Below are positions 1 to 12,650 of a stretch of DNA of 64,000 nucleotides, piece by piece. This DNA is from Phytophthora hibernalis. Lineage: Eukaryota; Oomycota; Peronosporomycetes; Peronosporales; Peronosporaceae. Position 1 is the stretch's first letter; every line of letters begins with the position of its first letter. The translations under genes and the position numbers were made by a program. Location: positions 868,001 to 932,000 of the forward strand of contig JAAKBF010000224.1 in the NCBI GenBank assembly GCA_012656075.1. Reading direction: 5' to 3'. The notes beneath the pieces are model-generated. The model saw only the letters and a program-made list of their open reading frames with translations. It made no database searches and was not told where the DNA came from.

Positions 1-3000
1 TCTCCAATCGACAGTAACTACACTTCTGAATGTTTCGTCGCTGATGGCGTTGAAAAGCTTGTCGTGCCGTATGATCTCTATCAAAGCAGACTTGGCACAT
101 AGCATCTTCACACTCCACGCAATAAACTTCAGCTGGAACTTTTGAAGCGTTTGGATTAGTGCTGTCTTCGTGACGTTCACAAAACGCGTGAAATTCTTCT
201 CCGGGAAACGGTAATGGGACGATCTTGCCGCACTTTACTCCCTTCAAGAAAATTGGGCGCTTCGTGAGGACTTTTCCGCTAGCAGTGTGCTGGAATCTAA
301 TTGCACGGCCGTTGTGATCAACGAACTCAATAAACATGTACGCAAGCATCTCCTTCAACTGCAAGCGAAACTTGTAGCAGCGATACGCTAGCTGAATCGA
401 AGAGGCACATCTGCTACGATGCTTATTTATTTGTTGTTCGCGGAAGATGACCACGAACTTGTCGTGCCTTTTCTTGGTTGCAAGTCTTACCGCAAATCGC
501 CGTAATACTGTAACAGACCAAAGCAATCGCTTTGTGCAGTGCGCCTCCAACATCTTCCTATATTTCCCGTTCTGAATGGCTGACGGAAGTACAAAGCGGT
601 TCATGAACCGGAGAAATCGCTCGAAATCACTACAACTAGTATCGACGGGTTCTGAGCCTTTTTTGCTTCCTTTTGGCTGGCGTCCACAAACTTTTCTTTC
701 AGCAACATCAAAATTGCCTGGTTAAATCTCTGGAATGAGATGGCCTTTGCTTTTGGTTCCTTCATCTTCGCGAAAATCAAATCAGCGTTTTGCATTGGAA
801 ACTGGGTCTTGTGGATAAAAGCGTGAGGTAGAGACTTGAGAAATCTCGCAAAATGAGAATTATCCATCTCCGGCGCGTTCCCAGATGCATTTCGAAAGAT
901 TTCCTGCCAAATACCGTCATAGCCTTTTCGTTTCCACGATTTTTCGCAAGACTCACAACGTACAATGACCGATCAACACGGGTTTCCTCCAGGGCATCGC
1001 CTTCTTTCTCATCTGCCGTTTTCAATGCTTTGAAGCTAAAACTTTGTACCAGTAATTCATCCTTTACTCGACTGCGAGTCTTTTCCTCAAGGACCTTGCC
1101 TACTGCGCCCTCCTCAGCCAGAAACTGTCGCCGACGAACCACAGCAGACAGCATCCTTCTTCCGATGAATCTTCTTGCTGCTCGTTGTAAAATTGCTGCA
1201 TTCAAGGCACGGAACCGTTGATTTTCTAGGTTTCGTCTAGCTTGCCAACGTGCTTGAATCCGCTTGAGCATTTTGATGGCATATCTCATTTTCAGGAGCT
1301 GTATTCGAGTTTTGTATCCCTCCACAAGCGCTGGATTCGCTCAGCACTTCTTTCCTCCATCAGTTCCCACGCATATGCACGTCCTCCTATTCCTCGAACG
1401 CGCTTCTGAATACGAATAGCTGCAAGTCTTCGCTTGCGATTGACCTGACGCCGCGATCTCTCCATTTCCTTAGCTTTTTCATAACGAAGGCGCTTGCGGA
1501 TTTGCTTTCCTCTCCATCGGGCCTGCAATTTCCTAGCAGCCTGCTCTCGCGAGTTGGATGGATCACCAGGCTGAAATATATTAGCTGCTTTCAACAGCGA
1601 AATTTGGTTCCACTTCTTCTGCAACTGTATGGGAACGAGGGCATTAGACTTTCTGTTTCGACGATCTTCCTCGATTTCCTCCAAAAGATCACTACGTCGA
1701 GCAAGAGCTTGCTGCTTTCGCCGCCAGAGCTCGCATTTAGCAAGAAAGCATCTCCATGAGCACTGAAGAGTATCAACTGCTTTAATAATGTCGCGCTTGT
1801 GCCCAGCTACCCATCTGCGTGCTTGTTGGCCTCGATAATGAGCTTGAACCTTAAGTATTTTTTCTTGTCACGCTCAAAGGCTGCGCGTCGGTGACGAAGT
1901 GCCAAAACTTTCTTCTGTAGCCAATTGCGAAATGCTCGCTGAATGTAAATTGCAGCTCCAAGCATTTTGGTACTTTTTGCCCAACCTGCAATTTGAGTTG
2001 CTTTCTGGCGACGACGCTTTTCAACGCAATCAATCTTACTTAGAAGAAGTCTTCTGCGCTGAGCTAACATTCGCCGCGCATACTTCTGAATAACAACTGC
2101 AGCTTTAGTTTGTCGTTGCCTGTGTATCTCCCGACGTAGTGCTACCCACTGAGTGCATAATTTTCTCCAGAAATGTTGTATACAGACAGCAGCTTTTTCT
2201 CGTACCAATGCTCGCTCACGTGAATGCCGGAACGCATAATGTCGCCCACAACGCGTTATCCTGCAAGCCGCTTGCTGCTCCTTGCTTGCAAGTAGGGCAA
2301 GAAAGGTTTCTTGTCTCCGTTGCAATTCCTGTCGGATTCTTCTTTGTGTAGTAACTTTACGTTTAGCACATATTTGTCGCCACCAGCATTGCAAACGGAT
2401 GCTAGCATCCTCCCACTCATGTTCTTGCATTGCAAGGACAAACTCTTTCAATGACGCATTCCTACGAATAGCAGTTGATTTTGTAAGCGAGCGCCAACAC
2501 GAAATAAAAGCTCAGCAGCTCGTTGCTGGGCTGGCGACGCAAACTTTCCGAGCCCGAGCGAGTAAATTACATCCAGAGGGATCCACTGCTTAATTTCATC
2601 GATGGTTTCCTTCACCTGGAATTCTGCTGCCCCATGCTGCAACTCAGCATTGTGTTGCTCCTGGATTAATCTGCTATAGCTGCGCTTTTGCTTTGGTTTA
2701 TGGCTCCGACTAGGCACTTGGAGTTGATTCGAATTATTCTCCATAGATTTCTGTTCGTTCACGTCTTGCGTGTATTCTTTCTCCGCTGTTGACGTTGCAG
2801 CTCTGGCATCAAGCTCTTTTCTTGTTCTAAGCGGTTTAATTGCACCACGGGGTCTCTTCATTTTGCGCAGTGCAATTGATCGTGGCAAGGTCATATTTCT
2901 ACTAGGCAGTACGTTTACTGCATTTTCACGTCGAGCTTGCTGCAGTCTCTTCCTTTTCAGCTCTCGATAAAAATCGTCAAAAACTCTGGATGGTCCACGG

Positions 3001-3510
3001 AGCGTTCAAAGCTGTCGATTTCACGCATCTCCGCCTTGCTCGGGGAGGCAACTGAGCCAAACCTTGTCTCGTTCTCGGTGATACAGTCGTCAACAATGGC
3101 AGCATCACCGGAGCGTCCTTCGTCTCTCGTTCAGTAACCATCTCATTACTTCCCCCATCTTCCTCTTCGTCCTGCTGGTCTTCAGCCTGCAGCTCTGGGT
3201 CCACCACAACGTCCTCCTGTTCATAGGCTCCTTCTGCCTCTTTCAAAAGGTCCCGCACCATCTCTGGCTGGTTCAAATACTGCGAGAGTGAGAGCGAAGG
3301 CAACGCTCGGCCGCTTTCTACTGCCTCCTCTCGAGACACGAGCGTCCTCTTCCTGCTTAAGTTGCCGGTGCTGCGGTGCAACACGCCCGCCGACTTGTCC
3401 AGCACGTGTCGCCAGCGCTTCGGGTTGAAGGCGACGCAGCCGTCGAGTGCCGCCGCCAGCTGCACAAACTCGCCCGCTTCATCTCGCCTCTCACTCGACC
3501 GCTTCACCAT
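1..3510 (-). CDS. Large IQ-motif protein with C-terminal B-box-like zinc finger, partial at left edge
   Basis: The start is the ATG at 3510 (MVKRSSERRDEAGEF). The reading frame runs leftward to base 1 with no final stop, so the C-terminus lies outside the window. After an acidic N-terminal region, at least seven IQ-like calmodulin-binding motifs occur between about 2450 and 780, for example AARKLQARWRGKQIRKRL, AAIRIQKRVRG, AAVVIQKYARRMLAQRRR and AAIYIQRAFRNWLQKK. Bases 1-640 read openly and encode a Cys/His cluster (FCERHED, YCVECEDAMCQVCFDRDH) resembling a B-box. IQ motifs bind calmodulin or myosin light chains; a cytoskeletal or ciliary scaffold role is inference. The frame changes several times (near 3100, 3045, 2990, 2450, 1700, 1300 and 830), mostly by one or two bases, so the locus is fragmented by indels or tiny introns that I cannot resolve. 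No myosin motor is visible. Confidence 0.75.
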
Positions 3511-3662
3511 TGCGCATTAAAACGGCAACTTCAACGAGGCGTCGGCTGTACCACAAATACGGCACATCTATCCGCAACTCAACTTCAAGACTTAGTGCAA
3601 CTTTAGCTCCGCCGCACTTTGCAGCCTCTCATCATCGCCATCCACTGCCAAGACTGCCAGAC
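3511..3662. promoter_or_regulatory. Short divergent intergenic region
   Basis: Only 152 bp separate the start codons of the leftward IQ/B-box gene and the rightward small basic protein gene. Both promoters must lie here or overlap the coding regions. I see no TATA box; spacing alone supports a bidirectional promoter. Confidence 0.35.
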
Positions 3663-4037
3663 ATGCTGCGCCTGCTCTCCGCCGTGGCCAAGAGCGCGCT
3701 GGCGCCCTTCCCCTCCATCGCCGGTGCGTGTTCTCACTGTAGTTTTCTCTTGATTTCACTATGGCTGACTTCCTCCTACAGCCCGTCAGCCGATTGCAGC
3801 CGTCGCGGGGTGCGCAATGCGCCTGTCAACTTGTTCGTTGCGGAGGAGACGCCCTTGGCCATGGAACTGCTGAACCGGAACGCTCGCCGTCCCAGGAAGG
3901 TGCGGAATGGGAATCTTTGTGCTGTATCAATCGATGCTTATGTACATTTGTTTACTGTGTGACAGGCCAACCACGGCAAGCGCCCGTGCTCGCACCACCG
4001 CCGCCGCCAGAAACGACTCGGCGCCAAGAAGGCATAG
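3663..4037 (+). CDS. Small basic protein, probably mitochondrial, with two introns
   Basis: The ATG at 3663 opens a hydrophobic/basic leader (MLRLLSAVAKSALAPFPSIA) typical of a mitochondrial presequence. The first intron probably runs from 3728 to 3781 (donor GTGTTC, acceptor TACAG). The second runs from about 3901 to 3966 and ends TGTGACAG. The spliced product is about 85 residues and ends in a very basic tail with NARRPRK, then ANHGKRPCSHHRRRQKRLG, and stop TAG at 4035-4037. The composition suggests a mitochondrial ribosomal or RNA-binding protein, but I do not recognise the family with certainty. The first splice donor is a choice: using GTGCGT at 3724 would shift the frame and end the protein early. 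Confidence 0.6.
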
Positions 4038-4173
4038 ACCGAGAGCCTCCGTCCAAGCTAGACAGTTAATAGTATGCGGATCAGGTGCTCGTGGTGCTTG
4101 CAGACAACGTTGACACACATCTACATTTGGTTTGCCCTATCCTATGCTACACTCGACAGTTTGGGTCTGGCGA

Positions 4174-7100
4174 TCATGCCTGCGACATGGGCTCGTCGCC
4201 TTGAGCTCGACTCTGCTGCTCCTGCTGGCGCTCGCTCTGCATTTGGCGGTACTGCTGGGTGACGGCTGCACGTCGACGGTCGTCCATGAGCTGCTGCTGC
4301 AGCTGCAGCTTGCGGACGTGCTCGCGCAGGTCGTGGCAGCGCGGCACCTTGCACTCATATTGGCGACACTGGCGCGCGTGCAGTTGCAGCAGTGCCCACA
4401 CGCGCCGACAGATCGTGCATCCGCCGTAAGCGCGCTGCTTGCACTGGGCTCCGTGGCGCATCAGCTCCTTCATCTTCTCGCAGTTGGACGACCCACAATT
4501 GCCGTCAGCACACGAGCTCGAGTGGACGAGCAGCTGCATGTGCAAACGAACGTTTTTGGCACGCTGTTCGCGGAGTCGTCGCTGCTCTGCTGTCAGCGCA
4601 CCAGTGCCGGGTGCTCCAGGACCAGTGGGGCCACCTGGGCCATTTCCTGCAGCTCCTACGCCGCTCGTAGGCACCATCTCCAGCGGGTGCTCGTGCTTCT
4701 CCTTTGCGTAGCAAGCGTCGCACACGTCGAAGTCTGGACACGTGTGGCAATGCCAGCGATTGCCTGTCACAATATCGCGCGTGCACGCGTTGCACTCATA
4801 CACGTAGGCGTTTGGGTTTGGGTTGCCCAAGTGGTACAAAGCCATCATGGACGAGTGTTTGGCGCGCCGCAGCTCGTCGAACTGGTAGTGGTTGCCCTGG
4901 CACAGACTCAAAAACGCCTGTCGTGTGTCAAAAAACTCGCTGTCGTTTACCTCGTCCGGATCAGTGCATCGCTCGGGAAGCGCCACCGTTTCCTTGATAA
5001 GAACATTCAATCGTGTCTGTAGTCTGTGGTGGCCAGCAGACGAACCTGCGGCCGACACGACCTTCAGCTTCTGATAGCATCCATCGCATAGCGCAGTTTG
5101 CACCACCTTTGGATTCAGTCCATGCTCCGTTTTCACGGTAGGGTCAAGCCACAGTGTTCCTTGCACCACTGACGTGTTACACACGCGACAGCATGGCACC
5201 AGCTTCACCACCAAAAATCGTCCTTCATGGGCTCAATTACCTCACCCAGCTTGTGCATTAGCGGGTCTGTCAGCTTCCAGTCTGGAGTGTCTAGCGACTT
5301 GACAGTAAGCGTACGATTCGATCCCGCAGTCACCTCGTGTCCATCGTCGTCATCATCCTCATCTCCCGACCCCTCTCCGCCAGATGCAGTCTTTCGGCGC
5401 TTCGGCTTCTTCGACTTGGATTTCTTGTTTGCCGCCTTTTTCGTGTCCGAGTTTTTCGCTTATGCGACTTCGAGCCACGTTTGTTAACAATCTTTTGGGC
5501 TTTTCGGCGTCCAACTTCTCGATCAAGTCTTCTACCAGGCCGACCCAATAGTCGCCCTCACAGTACGGCAGTGCACAAGGGGTATTGTGGTCCCGCCAGT
5601 AGTCATCGTACATGTTCGTAATTTGCCACACCACGCCTTCCTCCTCGGCCTTAACCAACATATCCACGTACCAAGCACGTAGACGATCTGACTTTGGCGT
5701 CTTCTGTGCTTCGGGGTGGCAGTACAAGATATAGTCGTCACCCTTCAGAGGCGGGCATGCCCACAAATGCGCCGTGTGGAAGCCTCGCTGCTTCACGAAG
5801 TCAAAATATGCGATTAACATCTCGTGATACACCTTTGTGCGAAGGTGGGCCGGCTTGAAGTAGTTCACCGAGTCCAGGTACGAGATGTACACACGACGCG
5901 AGTTGCAATCCGCTTCTTGCTCGTCGAACTCGTGGACGTACATGCCGAACAGCAAAACAGACACGCCGTCCAGCTCTTGGAACATACAGATGCACTTGGA
6001 CTTAAAACGGTGCTCAGACGTGTACTTGTGAGAGTCCTTGTACCGCTGAAACATTTTATCACGAACCATAAGTTGTTTCTCAATGTTTGAAACAAGTCGC
6101 ACAGTAAGCCCTTCAGCCGTCTCCACATCATTAACAGCGCGCTGCGTCCATTTTGCCTCGTCCTCGCGCTCAGCTTTCAATGACTTGATAATTCGGCGCT
6201 CCAAAAATCTGAAAGCTTCGTGCGCGGCAAGTCTTTCGCACTGAAAGCATGCCGCCCGACCTTATACTTTTCCGGTTCACTCTTCCGGTGATCCAGCAGG
6301 CATTCTGGACACAAAAACTCACTTCCTGGCGAAGTCGTGATAGAGTGAACCGTTCCCTTTGCTCCCGAAGATGCAGAATTCTTGACAACCGTTGTAGTAG
6401 TGACCGTGGTGGCGGAGTTTGGGCCAGACGAAGAAGCTGACGCATCGCCGCTATCTGTTGATTGGCCGCTCTCGGTCTTGACAAGCTGCGGCTTTTTCTC
6501 GCTATCGATCTTGCCATTGAAAAGAGCGCAGATTTGGTGAACCCAGCGTTCACACTTGTCACACTGCACCCAAGGCTCTTCATGCACTTCATCATTTTTT
6601 TGCGCGTGAGCTCACTCTTGTGGTACTGGCGACCCTCGTTGTGCTTGATATTATCAGGTAAGCTACCATGGCACTGGTGGCAACAGTGATATTTATTGTC
6701 TGCTGAAGTGTAGTAGTAGCAGTTCCGCCGGATACGGCTGTTGCACTCGCCATTGCAATACAGCACCGCTGGCTCGAATACCATGCGCTCGATGCCGCAC
6801 AACCGGCACGAGCTCTCTTTGCACGAGCAGCCTTTTCATCGACCTCAATTTCAGCAGCCAGTTTGCGCATTTCCCCGTTGAAATCAGATAGCATGTCCTT
6901 TGCGAGACTGAAGACATCCTGGTCCTCACTGTTGTACTGCATGGCGTTTTGGAATGTAGTGCGCACATCATAAGCGAATTCTTCCATGTGCTTATAGATG
7001 CCGAGCTCCAATTTCTTTTTGACTGTGCCCAAGTCCATCGGCTTGCGAATAATCTTGAAGTAATTGGGAATATTCAGTGCAACTGGATCCACAGGCGTAT

Positions 7101-10100
7101 TAAACACCCATCCGAATTTGTGCTCCATCATACCCTTCAAGAGCGCTTCGAGTTTTTCTTCAAATTCGTAGGAGAAACCGTGGCGTTGTAATATGTCACC
7201 AACGAGTCGACGTGAGAAGCAAGATCCTCATTGCTCAATTCGCTAAGCACAGACATCGGCACTTCTGACGAAGCAGGTGGTGCTGGTGGCGTCGCAACCG
7301 CAGAGCTTGAGTTCGCATCGCTCGCCATCATCGATGTGGCTGTAGCTACTGCACCTGCTGGTAGCTGCAAGTTTGTGCTGGCATCCATTCGTCGATGTTC
7401 AACCATCATTGCATCCAACTTCGAGTTGTGCATCGTCAGTGGATTTATTGCCACTTCCTCCTTCTTTACAGAAGTCTGAGTAGGAGCCGATCCAGCAGAA
7501 GACGATGACTGCAGCGATGCACCACGTATCTCCTCCTTTACTGTGACACCACCCGATGCTGTTGATGACAAAGACAAATCGATCTTCTTATTTCCTTGCA
7601 TCTGGCCATAGGATGTACCTTGACTCAGAGAATGGTTCACTGAGGAATCATTCATCGGAGCCGAACCAGCCAACGTATTCAACGGTGCAGCTACTGAAAC
7701 AGGGGTTGCAGTAGATTCTTGAAGATCCATAGGCATTTCCAGTGGCTTTCCCGCGACTGCAAGGCTGCTATCAACTTTGGAAGGGACATCCACATCTTCT
7801 TCACCAAGCAAATCATCCGGCGACGGCTTCATTTGTATCGATGAAAAATTCGGTCCCTGGTGGAATTGATGAGGATTCTGCTGTTGCATTTGAGCCGGCA
7901 TCGGAATTGGCTGCATCGCGTTCGCTGTGTTCCTCACGCCTGAATGTGATTGTGCTCCCCACTCTGCGGTGGCACAGCTCCGGTGGCATTACGCTCGTCA
8001 ATTACATGCTTCACGATGTTCCGCTGGCTACGGCACTGCTTGAACTTAACATCAAGTTGCTTGAGCATCACCCGCTTTTCTTGCACTTGAGATTCGTACT
8101 GTGTCTTAGCCATTGGGTCTTGCGTCGAGTTTGACAGATGCAATAGCTGCCGGCACTCATTCATAATAGCATTCATGCGTGCACGAATTTCTTCCACCCA
8201 TTTTTCTAGCTTAAGACAATGCGCCGTCAGCTGCTCCAAAGATCGGCTGCTTAGCTTCTGCTTAATGAGCTGAAGCTGTCGCTGATCATCCGGGACAAGG
8301 TTCGCAGGCACTCCAGGATTTTCCGCTTTCACAGAGGCCTGCTGGCCGACCACACCATTTGCACCGGCAGTAGTACCATTAGCCTGTACTGTCGGCATTG
8401 GAACAGAGCGATTGTCTACGTTCGGCATCGCCATTCCCATAGCGTTCGCATTTGCGCTAACTGGTCCGGTATTGTGTTGCTGTTGCTGGAATCCCATGGC
8501 TACACCATTGCCATTATTCTGAGGCTGTTGTAAATCAGCAGGCATAGGTAGAGGCATGGGTTGGTGGGACTGTTGCGGCTGCTGTAACTGCTGCTGTTGC
8601 TGTTGCTGCTGCATTTCTTGTTGCTTCTTCATCGCAATCATTCTCTGTCGACGTTGACTCGCTGCAATAATTTGCTGTAACGCACGATCTGCATCCAGCA
8701 TCAGCGCACCATTCTTCTCCTTCACCTCCACGGGATACCGAACCACCTGACACACAAGACACTTGGCATTTGTGCATTGCTGAAAATGCGACAGCACGTA
8801 CTTCGACGAAATACAATGACTGTAAGAGCACGCATTTGTCTGCTGGCAGGCTCCCATGTGAGCCCAGAGTCGCTTCATTTCACCACAGCTCGGGGTAGTC
8901 CTGCATGAGTTCTCCGGCGACTTACACCACATGGCATGGCGCAGCAATAAAAGTCGTTGCTGCTGACGTTGCAGTACTTCCTTGGACCCAGCGGTCTTCA
9001 CGTCTTCACGAACCATGAGTCGCAATTTGTTGTGGTACTCCGTTGTTTGATTCTTGTCCAGGGCTGAAGTCACTTGCTGAGCTTTGGCCTTAAACTGCCA
9101 AATGATCTGGGCCGATTTGTTTCGTGCAGCAGCAGCTGAAGCTGGAGAGTTTGCAGGTATCGACCCAGAACTAGGTGTCGTTCCCATTCCCGATGCATTC
9201 CCACTTGCATTAGGGCTACTTCCGGGGTTGATTGATTCTGTCCAGCTAGGGGCGAGATCCCCGGGCCACTCATGGATGAACGATTTGACATAACGGAGTC
9301 GATCAGTGAAGACGACGACTGCATGCGCGACGCTTCTGTTTTGACCGGAGTGCTCACCTGGGACGGTGGGTCTTGTAGCTCTGGCGGCATCTGAATAGCC
9401 TGAGCAGCAAGACTGTTTACACCAGCGCTTGCTCCGCTGGCAGTAGGACCCACTGCATTGGCACCAGGAAACGGAATTGGCGTTCCAGTGGGTACTGCGG
9501 AAGACGGTCGCGTGTCCGAAGGGGAGCCTGGTTTGGTGTCTGGTTTGGTGCACCAGTCTGACGCATTGCATTACCTCCGACGCTGCGTTGGTGTGTCTGT
9601 GCGCTACGCACAATGCTGCGCAATCGTGACTGCAGAGTACTTGTGCTTGCATACTCTTCACGCGAGGCAGCGATACGGTAGCACTCATCTTCCAGTCGAT
9701 GTGCCATTTCAGGAAGCTTCTGAAGCCAATTAGCTGGTGCATTTGATCGCTGATTCTGAAGTACCCGCATAATGTGATTCAGCATCTCCTTGCGCAGCGC
9801 CTGGTCGGCCGAAGATTGCCAGGTCGGTCGTGTTGCGCCTGCAACGGATCCAGCAGCTTGACTTGACGCTTGTGATCGCGCAGCATTCCCGTTAGTATTT
9901 ACGCTCGGGTTGCCGCCACTCAGTTGCCTCTGTACAGACAATTGAGGCGGAACTTGGCCTGCTGCGAGCATCTGCTGCTGCTGCTTCTGCTGCGCTGCGT
10001 ATTGCATCTGCTGTTGAGTTTGCTGATTGCTGCTGTTTTTCTGCGCCTGTTGCTGTGCGAGTCGCTGGCGCTCAAGCAGCGCTTTCTGTTGTTGCTGCTG

Positions 10101-10829
10101 CTGCTGCTGCTGTTGACGCTGCAAGTTTAACTGACGCTGCTGTTGCATCATCTGCATGTAGTGCTGCTGCTGCATTTGCTGCTGGGGCATGTAGTAGGAT
10201 CCCTGCGGATTCATCATGTTCATGTGCTGCATGTTGTTGAACATCATCTGGTTCGCGTCGTTCATGCCGAAGCCGTTGTTGCCGCTCATATCCATTCCCA
10301 TGCTGTTCATGCCCATATTCATATTCATGCCCATGTTCATGTCGACCATGCCATTGCCATTGTTACCCATCCCACTGCTGGTCGTGGTCGTGTTCATAAA
10401 ATTCATCACGTCCAAGCCATCCGACGAAGCGGCCGACGTGCCACTGCTCGTCAGCGACTCTGCAGCCAGCGACGCCGGGAACGGGATCGCATCCGCCGTG
10501 GACGTAGCCGGCACGGACGCCGTCATCATCGACCCTGAGGTGTCTACCAAGCTGCTGCTGCTCGGGCCACTGCTCACCGTCGTCGTGGGCGAATTCAGTT
10601 CGTCTGGAAAGTCAATGAGCCCTGTACTCGACGAGATCGAGCCACTACCGAGCATCATGGATGAGTCCGTCATGAGGTTCATGCCGCTGCTAAAGTCCAA
10701 ACTGCCGGAGAGGTCCATGCCGCCACTGCTGACGCTCCCGTTGCCGCCCAAGTTGAACTGGTTCATGAAGCGGTTGTCACCGTTCATGTTCATACCAAAG
10801 TCCCCCGCGAACGCGTGTGAGGAGTCCAT
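4174..10829 (-). CDS. p300/CBP-type histone acetyltransferase (KAT11) with KIX, TAZ, bromodomain, PHD, ZZ
   Basis: The start is the ATG at 10829 (MDSSHAFAGDFGMNMNGDN) and the stop is at 4174, about 2,200 residues without an evident intron. N to C: Met/Asn/Gln-rich tract; KIX-like domain (about 9640-9800); TAZ1 zinc finger (about 8740-8960); Gln-rich linker; bromodomain (about 6880-7170, KFGWVFNTPVDP); Cys-rich/PHD region (about 6290-6810, WVQCDKCERWVHQIC); KAT11 catalytic domain (about 5200-6215); ZZ finger (about 4680-4820, WHCHTCPDFDVCDACY); and TAZ2 (about 4260-4580). The family acetylates histones and acts as a transcriptional coactivator in the nucleus. The bromodomain and KIX resemble the animal arrangement, while KIX preceding TAZ1 differs from animal CBP. 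At least eight frame changes occur, each repaired by one added base, mostly in a homopolymer, so the gene is probably intact in the organism. Confidence 0.93.
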
Positions 10830-12650
10830 AATACCCTGTCAAAAGTCCACAAATATTAGTATCTACTTGTGAGGGTCATTACTCGGCGAATACGCACGCG
10901 ATTCGAATGCGAGGCGCGTACGCGTACAGTATATTCATACCTGATAAGCGGTGTGAGTAGACGAGCTCTTATATCCCTGGGAGCTCTCCTAGTCGCCGTG
11001 TCCGAAGAGACTTCGCTGAGCCTTGAGGCGGCGCACTGGAACGAGCGGCGCGTGGGCTGTAGGGACGCTCTGGAGACGCGGACTCCGCGAGACGAGAGAC
11101 AAGCCAGTCGCCGAGCAGATGAACGCGCGGGGACTCGGAGGAGGGGGCGCGAGTCGGGGCCGGGCGTGCGGGCCTTCCTCGCTCTGCGCTGGAGCTTTTC
11201 TTTTTCTCACTGTGCACACAGCGAGAGGGTTTCAGACTGAGCGAAAGTAATTGCGAAAATGGGCACTAAATTGGGCTGAAACTTCATATGGCATAGACGG
11301 GACCAAAAGGGACCAAAAATGGTATTTTGACGATGAGTTCACGTTGAATGCAGTTGTGTTGTGCTAGATCTGTTAAGAAGTGGAGACAGCCTATTAATAG
11401 AAGGAGCTACATGTTGTAGATGTAGTTGCACCCAAGTAGCACTAGTGTCTATGGATGCACTGGTATCTGCCAAGCTGGGCGTGACAGTAGACCACGTGAT
11501 CGCGGTGCTGCTGCGATCACCGGATGGAGCATGTTTACCATCGTCAATCCACTGCAGCGTCGATGATCAACGACGTCAACGAGGGAGCGGCAGCAGTGGG
11601 AAATCGAAGTGGTCTCCTCGACGATCGCACAACTTTGACGCCGGTGGTGGAAGCGGTACGTGCAGCTGATGGGCGTGTAGCATACCGCCGCTCGAAGTTG
11701 GCGCGGCCGACTTAATCAGATCGTTCTATGATGTGGACGCTTCAACGGTCGTACAAGCACATATCTGCGTTTGACTTGCAAGTCGCTTCGACGTTGACCG
11801 TGCAGAAATCAGCCGGGGTGCTGGACACGTTACAACACTTCCGGTAATACGGCTAGCACGCTTCAAGGCGATATCCGCCGGATCATAAGAAGCGGTTGAG
11901 CTCGGTGGTGTCGGTGCTCTGATGTCGGTGCTCTGATGTTGGTGGGCTGACTCATTTCACTTTCACTTCGTCACATTTTGCATGTCGGTGGACTGACTTG
12001 TTGCACTTTGTCACATTTTCGTGTCGGTGAACTGACTCGTTGAACTTTGTCGTGTGAGGGGATCTCTAGGGATTTTTTCGGTTTGCGTCGTCGCGAGTGT
12101 ACCAAGCAGGTGTTGGCAGTTTCTCCATTAATGAGAGACACACTCAACTGCTACGAAGTATTATAATCGAGCCGCGCGGGATGTTGATACTTTAGCGTGC
12201 GTCAACGCGGGGCCGCGGCATTGCAAGTGGTCGTCAAGTCGTCCAGTCGACGTTTAGCCATGCGTTGCTTCAGAATGATCGCATGGAAGTCACTCATTGT
12301 GCCTTTAGCTGGTCGCGCGGCGGACGGACACCACAGTACATGTACTGCGCTCGATCATTGCCGTCGGTCGCTAAAAAAATAAGTTGGTCTCCGAAAATAG
12401 TGTTGTTTACCGTGTTAATTTCAGTGAGGCTCACTATCTCGCCCCATCCCCATTCATACCCAAACTTCTTTGTTTTATTTCTTAAATAGACCAACCTAGC
12501 CCATTTTGCAAACCGTCGAGTGCCCATAAAGGGCAACATGAAAATCGTGCTCGGCAATATGTTGCTCACGTAACTCCCATTGCACAATACGTGTGCACAT
12601 GTATGTATATTCTACTACCCAGCCAGAGCTGCATTAGTTGTTATTGTGGT
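10830..12650. other. Long intergenic region upstream of the acetyltransferase
   Basis: No protein-coding gene is supported here. Bases 10870-11250 are GC-rich and could hold the promoter and 5' leader of the acetyltransferase gene. The rest has only short, low-quality reading frames, a three-unit tandem repeat at 11937-12054, and an AT-richer stretch at 12370-12640 that may contain 3' sequence of the oxidoreductase gene. Confidence 0.5.
11937..12054. repeat. Imperfect tandem repeat, about 40-bp unit, three copies
   Basis: Three diverged units each start with GT(T/C)GGTG followed by a (G/A)CTGACT block and a CACTTTGTCACATTTT-like block. Two shorter GTCGGTGCTCTGAT units lie directly upstream at about 11908-11936. 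No coding function is apparent. Confidence 0.6.

Noticed and set aside
4132..5022. Long plus-strand frame opposite the acetyltransferase C-terminus
   Set aside because: The minus strand encodes clear ZZ and TAZ2 fingers; the plus frame has low-complexity Leu/Val/Ala composition typical of an antisense shadow.
12294..12587. Minus-strand frame with RNKTKKFGYEW, slightly like a PiggyBac transposase segment
   Set aside because: Only one short segment is suggestive, and no flanking catalytic motifs were found. Not enough to call a remnant.
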